Origin: Orbus hercynius
GTDB taxonomy: Bacteria > Pseudomonadota > Gammaproteobacteria > Enterobacterales > Orbaceae
Reading direction: 5' to 3'
Length of the DNA: 64,000 nucleotides
NCBI RefSeq assembly: GCF_003634275.1
Contig: NZ_RBWY01000003.1
Location: 1 to 64,000 of the forward strand
Position numbers and translations under genes: made by a program. Positions 58,905 through 64,000 of this stretch are shown here, one piece after another. The stretch's first letter is position 1. Each line of letters starts with the position of its first letter. The notes under the pieces are model-generated. The model made no database searches, was not told the origin of the DNA, and worked only from the letters and a program-made list of their open reading frames with translations.

Positions 58905-59873
58905 ATGACTAAGCGCGTTCTAATTGTTAAAACCTCATCAATGGGTGATGTTCTACATACGTTACCGGCGTTAACTGATGCATGCCAAATGATCGATGAT
59001 ATTGAATTTGATTGGGTGGTTGAAGAAAATTTTGCTCAGATTCCTAGCTGGCATTTTGCGGTTAATCGTGTGATTCCAGTGGCGATTCGGCGCTGGCGTA
59101 AAAGTTGGTTTAGCCACTCGGTTCGTGCTGAACGCAAGCAATTTATTGCCGCACTAAGATTACAGCAGTACGACTGCATTATTGATGCGCAGGGGTTGAT
59201 CAAAAGTGCTTTGTTAATTACTCGCAAAGCGCGAGGTGCTAAGCATGGACTCGATAAAAATAGCGCTCGTGAGCCGATTGCGAGTTGGTTTTATGATCAA
59301 AAGCACTTTGTTGCCAAAAATCAACACGCGGTTGAGCGTGTTAGACAGCTATTTGCACAGAGTTTAGGCTATACCTTACCGAATAAAATTGGCGATTATG
59401 CGATTGCTAAGCATTTTTTAGCGGCACTACCGCATGATAATCAACAATATTTGGTATTTTTACATGCAACCACTCGCGATGATAAGCACTGGACTGAAGA
59501 TGAGTGGCGCCGTTTAATTACCTTAATTGAACCGACTGGCTATAAAGTGAAATTGCCTTGGGGCGCGGCACATGAATATGAACGTTCATTGCGTTTAGCT
59601 GAGGGATTTTCGCATGTTGAAGTCTTGCCAAAGCTAACTTTAGCTGAGGTCGCGACGATTCTAGCAGGTGCCAAAGCGGTGGTATCGGTTGATACTGGCT
59701 TAAGTCATTTAACGGCTGCATTAGATCGACCCAATATCACGCTATATGGCCCAACAGATCCTAAATTAATTGGTGGTTATGGCTGCAATCAACACCGTTT
59801 GATTTCACCACAAAAAAGTATGCCAAGTATTTTAGCTAAAGATGTCTATCAACAATTAATGCAGCTAATTTAA
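58905..59873 (+). CDS. waaC: ADP-heptose:LPS heptosyltransferase I
   Basis: WaaC adds the first heptose to Kdo. The start at 58905 has AAGGA nine bases upstream and gives 322 residues (E. coli 319). GT9 motifs are VLIVKTSSMGDVLHTLPALTDA at the N-terminus and VSVDTGLSHLTAALDRPNITLYGPTDP near the end. No O-antigen ligase (waaL) or outer-core gene follows in the window, so the outer core, if present, is encoded elsewhere. Confidence 0.96.
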   Translation: MTKRVLIVKTSSMGDVLHTLPALTDACQMIDDIEFDWVVEENFAQIPSWHFAVNRVIPVAIRRWRKSWFSHSVRAERKQFIAALRLQQYDCIIDAQGLIKSALLITRKARGAKHGLDKNSAREPIASWFYDQKHFVAKNQHAVERVRQLFAQSLGYTLPNKIGDYAIAKHFLAALPHDNQQYLVFLHATTRDDKHWTEDEWRRLITLIEPTGYKVKLPWGAAHEYERSLRLAEGFSHVEVLPKLTLAEVATILAGAKAVVSVDTGLSHLTAALDRPNITLYGPTDPKLIGGYGCNQHRLISPQKSMPSILAKDVYQQLMQLI

Positions 59874-59968
59874 GTCATTGCGCTTAAATTGACCCAATGC
59901 TCTGCGAATAAGTTTAGGCGTTTGGATTTAACATTGTGTTAAAGTGAACAATAATAGAGGATATTTCA

Positions 59969-60328
59969 ATGAAAAAACTACTAGTAACGATTCTGACAAC
60001 AACACTATTCATGTCGGCTAATGGCGCATTTGCGAATATGGATGATCATGCCAATCACGGTAATACCAACCCAATGACGCAAGAGTATATGAAAGCGATG
60101 GACGATATGCATAAGCCAATGATGGATGGCGTCATGTCATCGGATCCGGATGTGGCATTTGTTGCCGGCATGATCCCGCATCACCAAGGTGCGATCGATA
60201 TGGCTAACATTGAATTAAAATACGGCAAAGATCCTGAGATCAAAGCTCTTGCTGAGCAAGTAATCAAAGCGCAAGAACAAGAAATCGCGTTTATGAAAAA
60301 ATGGCTTGAGCAGCATCAAACGAAATAA
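59969..60328 (+). CDS. DUF305 family periplasmic protein
   Basis: The 119-residue precursor has a signal peptide with likely cleavage at AFA-N near residue 22. The DUF305 domain follows, with the hallmark GMIPHHQGAIDMANIELKYGKD. The mature protein is rich in Met and His (DMHKPMMDGVMSSD), as in relatives that bind copper or silver in the periplasm. Metal binding here is inferred from those residues. It is monocistronic with its own terminator and an AGAGGA ribosome site, downstream of but separate from the LPS operon. Confidence 0.87.
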   Translation: MKKLLVTILTTTLFMSANGAFANMDDHANHGNTNPMTQEYMKAMDDMHKPMMDGVMSSDPDVAFVAGMIPHHQGAIDMANIELKYGKDPEIKALAEQVIKAQEQEIAFMKKWLEQHQTK

Positions 60329-60377
60329 TGCCTAATGAGATAGCGAGCTTATGCTGTCGCTATAATTAAAACGTATC

Positions 60378-60416
60378 AAAGCCTAATAATTGTGATGTTA
60401 TTAGGCTTTTTTATTT
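60378..60416 (+). terminator. Terminator of the DUF305 gene
   Basis: AAAGCCTAATAA and TTATTAGGCTTT pair perfectly over 12 bp with an eight-base loop, followed by TTTATTTT. Confidence 0.9.
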
Positions 60417-60485
60417 TGTACGAGATGAATTTATTTTGCTATTTTTATGAAAAGAGGTGAGATGATTAAAAGCGTTGCAGTTGAC

Positions 60486-60517
60486 TAAAAAAACAGTGAC
60501 AGCCTAAGCTGCCACTG
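60486..60517 (-). terminator. Terminator of the AspT-like antiporter gene
   Basis: CAGTGACAGC and GCTGCCACTG form a 10-bp stem with one G-U pair; on the minus strand a run of seven T follows. It lies about 40 bases after the antiporter stop. Confidence 0.85.
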
Positions 60518-60557
60518 CGTTATAACAACTGTTAACTCATTATTTTAGTTATGCGCT

Positions 60558-62249
60558 TTACCGCAGTAACATGATAATGACCATACCCCATAAGGTGAGA
60601 AGGGTATTACTAACGGCATAAGGAACGGTATAACCTAGCATTGGTACATTACTTTTTGCAACATCGGCAACCATCGCAACTGATGCGGTACTGGTTCTTG
60701 CACCACCACAGCAACCTAAGTTGATAGCTGGGTCAAATTTGAAAATGTATTTACCAATTAGTGGGGCTAGGATCATCGGAGCTGCAGTTGCAAACATTCC
60801 CCAGAAGAACAATTCAAAGCCAACTTGTTTAACACCACTAATAAAGCCAGGACCGGCGGTAATGCCGACGACGGCAATAAAGATATTTAAACCGACTGAG
60901 TTCATAAACCATAAGGTTGCGCTTGGTACATTACCGAGTTTTGGATTAAAGCTACGTAACCAACCAAACACTAAACCTGCAATTAATGCACCACCCGCAG
61001 TTGATAAGGTAATTGGTACGCCAGCAATTGGTACAACAATCGCACCAATAAATCCACCTAATACAATACCGCTACCAACAAATACCATATTGGTGATGCT
61101 CGTTGGTTGATCGGCAAAGCCAAACTCGGCAATAATTGAGTCAACATGCTTTTTACTACCAACAACTGTCACAATATCACCGCGATGAAGTTTAGTTTGC
61201 GCTTGAACAGGAATATCGACACTTAATGAGCCACGACGAATACGTTTTAAATAAACACCACGCGCAACGGGTAGTTTAGATAGTTCAAGTAGTGTTTTGT
61301 TGTCAGCATGTTTGCTAGTGATTAGCACATCGACTGATTCAACTGGAATTTTTAATAATTCGGCATCATTAATTTCTTCAAGATGATGGCTGAGTTCAAC
61401 TAAGTCATCATAGCGTCCTGATACCGCTAAGATATCACCTTGTTGTAAAACGCTATTATCATCAAAGTCGATAGTTTTATTATTTCGGCGAATCGCTTCT
61501 ATAAATACACGATTACTTGTCATGTTTTCGACATCAGCGATTTTTTTGCTGATAATAGGTGTGCCATTTGCTAATTTGAATGCACGGATTACATATTGAT
61601 TCCAAGCCGATTGAATACCGCCTTCTGGCTCACCGTGTGACATCTCTTTTTCATAGCGCTGACACTCTTTGACCAAATCGATTCCTAATAGTTTTGGCCC
61701 CAAGAATGCGATGATCCACCCAGTACCAATGGTACCAAATAGGTATGAAATTGCATAAGCGACAGGAATTTGATCTAATTGATTTTTGATTTCATCAGGG
61801 CTTAAATTTAAATGATTAATACTGTCTGTTGCCAGTCCAATTGACGCAGAAATTGTTTGTGTTCCTGCTAATAATCCGGCTGCTAGGCCCGGTCCATAGC
61901 CGGCAAGTACGGCAGCTAAATAAACCGATCCTAAACATAAACAAGATATTACAACAGCAAATATTGCTTGCGGCAATCCATCGCTCGCTAAACCTTTAAC
62001 AAACTGAGGTCCAACACCAAAACCAACAGAAAATAAGAACATGATAAAGAAAACAGATTTGACTTGGCTGGAAATATCAATGCCAATTTGCCCAATGATA
62101 ACCCCAACTAGTAACGTTCCCGTCACTGCGCCTAAGCTAAAGCTTTTTAATTTGAGACCGCCTACCCAATATCCTAATGCTACAGTTAAAAAAATAGCGA
62201 GTTCGGGATAGGTCTTTAAGGTTGTTTCAATCCAATGCCATAAAACCAT
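60558..62249 (-). CDS. AspT/AAEx-family amino-acid antiporter
   Basis: The 563-residue inner-membrane protein belongs to the aspartate:alanine exchanger family. It has about five N-terminal helices, two cytoplasmic TrkA-C domains (about 215-290 and 300-380) and a second helix bundle with the GGARTSTASVAMVADVAKSNVPMLGYTVPYAVSN motif split across residues near 515-550. Family members exchange an amino acid for its decarboxylation product, which generates proton-motive force. It lies downstream of gadB on the same strand, so glutamate/GABA exchange is the likely role. That substrate is inferred; GadC, the usual partner, belongs to a different family and is absent. Confidence 0.85.
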   Translation of the reverse strand: MVLWHWIETTLKTYPELAIFLTVALGYWVGGLKLKSFSLGAVTGTLLVGVIIGQIGIDISSQVKSVFFIMFLFSVGFGVGPQFVKGLASDGLPQAIFAVVISCLCLGSVYLAAVLAGYGPGLAAGLLAGTQTISASIGLATDSINHLNLSPDEIKNQLDQIPVAYAISYLFGTIGTGWIIAFLGPKLLGIDLVKECQRYEKEMSHGEPEGGIQSAWNQYVIRAFKLANGTPIISKKIADVENMTSNRVFIEAIRRNNKTIDFDDNSVLQQGDILAVSGRYDDLVELSHHLEEINDAELLKIPVESVDVLITSKHADNKTLLELSKLPVARGVYLKRIRRGSLSVDIPVQAQTKLHRGDIVTVVGSKKHVDSIIAEFGFADQPTSITNMVFVGSGIVLGGFIGAIVVPIAGVPITLSTAGGALIAGLVFGWLRSFNPKLGNVPSATLWFMNSVGLNIFIAVVGITAGPGFISGVKQVGFELFFWGMFATAAPMILAPLIGKYIFKFDPAINLGCCGGARTSTASVAMVADVAKSNVPMLGYTVPYAVSNTLLTLWGMVIIMLLR

Positions 62250-62399
62250 AAATCCTCCAAGGTTTTTGCATAAACAAACATATAATGATAATTGTCAACT
62301 TAATATAATTTGTAAGTTACCTTGCGCAACAAACCGTTGCCAAATATATTCATTTTAAAGTCTGATCTACCAGAATATGGATTTTTGTTGTGTAAACAT

Positions 62400-62431
62400 T
62401 TAAAAAAAGGGTCATACCGCTATATGACCCT
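62400..62431 (-). terminator. Terminator between gadB and the antiporter
   Basis: AGGGTCATA (62408-62416) and TATGACCCT (62423-62431) pair perfectly; on the minus strand seven T follow. It lies 20 bases after the gadB stop. It may be partial, giving more decarboxylase than antiporter, or the antiporter may have its own promoter in the remaining 150 bases. Confidence 0.85.
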
Positions 62432-62450
62432 CTGTATTGATACTTACAAA

Positions 62451-63851
62451 TTAGTTATGATTAAATGATGTTGCATCTGATTTATCTAATGGTTTGGCAA
62501 CAGGATATTTATCAAAATATTCTAAACAACGTTTAATATCTTCGATTAATAAAGAGGCTAAGTCCATACTCACACCATGGCGTACCAAAATTCGTTGTAC
62601 GACTAAATCTTCGCGGTTTGCAGGCATTGAGTAAGCAGGTACCTGCCAGCCGCGATTACGTAAACGATCTGAGAAATCATACAAAGTGAAATTATGTTTT
62701 TGATTACGTTTTAGTGCCCAACTAATTGCTGGAATCCCTTTTTGTGGGTTACCATCAAAAATAATTTCAAATGGACCTAATTCTGCGATACTTTTTGCTA
62801 AGTATTGCGCTGTTTCATAACACGCTGTATGGATTTTACGATAACCTTCATGACCTAAACGAAGTAAGTTATAGTATTGCGCTACAATTTGTCCGCCAGG
62901 GCGAGAAAAGTTAAGTGCAAACGTTTCCATGTTGCCACCTAAGTAGTTAACATTAAAAATTAACTCTTCTGGTAAGTCACATGCTTCACGCCATACAACC
63001 CAGCCCACACCTAAAGGGGATAGACCAAATTTGTGTCCAGAAGTATTGATTGATTTTACACGCGGTAAACGGAAGTCCCATTCAATTTCAGGAGCACAGA
63101 ATGGTGCCAAGAATCCGCCACTTGCGCCATCAACGTGCATTGGAATATCAAGACCTGTTTCTTTTTGTAGACGATCTAGTGCATCACTGATTTCTTTAAC
63201 GGGTTCATAGTTACAAGTAAATGTTACGCCAAATGTTGGTACAACACCGATAGTGTTTTCATCAACATGTTTCAATACTTGCTCTGCCGTTAATGTTAAA
63301 CGGTCACCTTCTAATGGAATTTCACGTAATTCAACGTCAAAATAGCGTGCAAATTTTTCCCAACAAACTTGTACAGAACCGACAACTAAATTTGGTTTAT
63401 CTGTTGATTTACCTGCTGCTTGACGACGTTTACGCCAGCTCCATTTTAATGCTAAACCACCTAACATTGCAGCTTCAGACGAGCCTGTTGTTGAACAACC
63501 ACGTGTATTTTCTGCATCAGGAGAATTCCATAATTGAGCAATCATATGCACACAGCGATTCTCAATTTCAGCTGTTTGTGGATATTCATCTTTATCGATC
63601 ATATTTTTATTAATGCTTTCCATCATTAATATACGTACTTCGGGATCTTCCCATGTTTGGCAGAATGTTGCTAAATTTTGACGTGCATTACCATCTAACA
63701 TCAGTTCATCATGTACAGCTTGAAAAACAAATTTAGGGTTATTTTGATTTTGAGGTATTTTTGATTTAGGTAAAATTTGCCCAAGTTCATATGAACCATA
63801 AACATCGTCTAATGAGCTCATTCTTGATTGGTTTTCTGTGTTTGATTTCAT
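62451..63851 (-). CDS. gadB: Glutamate decarboxylase
   Basis: GadB converts glutamate to GABA and consumes a cytoplasmic proton. The 466-residue protein has the same length as E. coli GadB. The PLP lysine is K274 in [13 protein letters not shown]. The N-terminal [20 protein letters not shown] and the [13 protein letters not shown] active-site loop are present. The C-terminus ends SFNHN, keeping the histidine that in E. coli GadB (H465) shuts the active site at neutral pH, so acid activation is likely. AAAGGA lies about ten bases before the start. Its promoter is probably in the 150 bases up to the window edge. Confidence 0.95.
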   Translation of the reverse strand: MKSNTENQSRMSSLDDVYGSYELGQILPKSKIPQNQNNPKFVFQAVHDELMLDGNARQNLATFCQTWEDPEVRILMMESINKNMIDKDEYPQTAEIENRCVHMIAQLWNSPDAENTRGCSTTGSSEAAMLGGLALKWSWRKRRQAAGKSTDKPNLVVGSVQVCWEKFARYFDVELREIPLEGDRLTLTAEQVLKHVDENTIGVVPTFGVTFTCNYEPVKEISDALDRLQKETGLDIPMHVDGASGGFLAPFCAPEIEWDFRLPRVKSINTSGHKFGLSPLGVGWVVWREACDLPEELIFNVNYLGGNMETFALNFSRPGGQIVAQYYNLLRLGHEGYRKIHTACYETAQYLAKSIAELGPFEIIFDGNPQKGIPAISWALKRNQKHNFTLYDFSDRLRNRGWQVPAYSMPANREDLVVQRILVRHGVSMDLASLLIEDIKRCLEYFDKYPVAKPLDKSDATSFNHN

Positions 63852-64000
63852 AATGATATATCCTTTTAATACATAATTTATAAGTTCGTACGTAATTTCT
63901 TTTCAAAATATTCGACTCAATTGCACGAATATTTTACTTGTTCAGTCATACGGTTTTCCTATTTTTTCGATTACATTCCCGATTAGTTGAATATTCTCGA

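Noticed and set aside
62284-62300. ATGATAATTGTCAAC as a second Fur box upstream of the antiporter
   Set aside because: Only the left half matches; the right half departs from the 7-1-7 consensus at most positions.

Overview
This window is an AT-rich chromosomal segment from a gammaproteobacterium. Many proteins resemble Enterobacterales orthologues closely (CycA, MnmE, YadG/YadH, Prs, CmoM, Sxy). Several gene neighbourhoods are also typical of the class: rpsF-priB-rpsR-rplI, divergent metG/mrp, glyQ-glyS, serB-radA, ygfB-pepP, hldD-waaF-waaC. The low GC, the single-copy housekeeping content and the shuffled order of small conserved blocks would fit a host-associated lineage such as Orbaceae (Gilliamella/Frischella-like). 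That placement is my inference and was not tested.

Layout. Positions 1-420 hold the 3' end of an rRNA operon with two tandem 5S genes, each followed by a terminator hairpin. From 0.5 to 8.5 kb lie ispB, a Fur-boxed tonB, pepP-ygfB, serB-radA and cycA. From 8.6 to 15.8 kb lie mltA, poxB and a two-gene DUF3999/DUF2339 membrane unit. From 15.9 to 22.6 kb lie metG/mrp (divergent), aroB, nadE and glnB. From 22.6 to 26.7 kb lie an unknown secreted protein, the competence regulator tfoX/sxy, the rpsF-priB-rpsR-rplI operon with its S6:S18-type leader, and fklB. From 26.9 to 33.8 kb lie a secreted protein with a lectin-like C-terminus, dapB, tadA/mltF, nadR and acuI.

Positions 34.25-38.16 kb are the one clearly unusual region: a decayed catabolic operon. 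It contains the wreckage of a PRD protein, an SFCGS-type glycine-rich protein joined to a DUF4310 tail, an amidohydrolase/deacetylase, a KDGP aldolase and a BglG/PTS-type regulator. In the middle sits one gene that still reads intact, a DgaE-like PLP ammonia-lyase. Several internal deletions, frameshifts and nonsense codons are visible.

From 38.2 to 49.4 kb lie ybaK-yciC, glyQS, tag with an overlapping MerR regulator, an MHS-family MFS transporter, mnmE, a DUF218 protein and yadGH. From 49.5 to 54.2 kb lie gldA-dhaK (glycerol to DHA to DHAP) and prs/pth. From 54.4 to 59.9 kb lie a stand-alone MnmD-type methyltransferase (only the N-terminal half of MnmC), plsC-cmoM and the LPS inner-core operon hldD-waaF-waaC. 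From 60 to 64 kb lie a DUF305 periplasmic protein and gadB followed by an AspT/AAEx-family antiporter, probably a glutamate-decarboxylation acid-resistance or proton-motive system.

Themes: tRNA wobble-uridine modification (mnmE, mnmD, cmoM), NAD supply (nadE, nadR), glycerol and pyruvate overflow metabolism (gldA, dhaK, poxB), cell-wall turnover (mltA, mltF) and LPS core synthesis. I saw no tRNA gene, insertion sequence, prophage or CRISPR array. I did not find a convincing new multi-gene defence or signalling system. The best leads are the degraded dga-like operon with its surviving lyase, the gadB-AAEx pairing, the MerR regulator with altered metal ligands, and two unknown secreted proteins.
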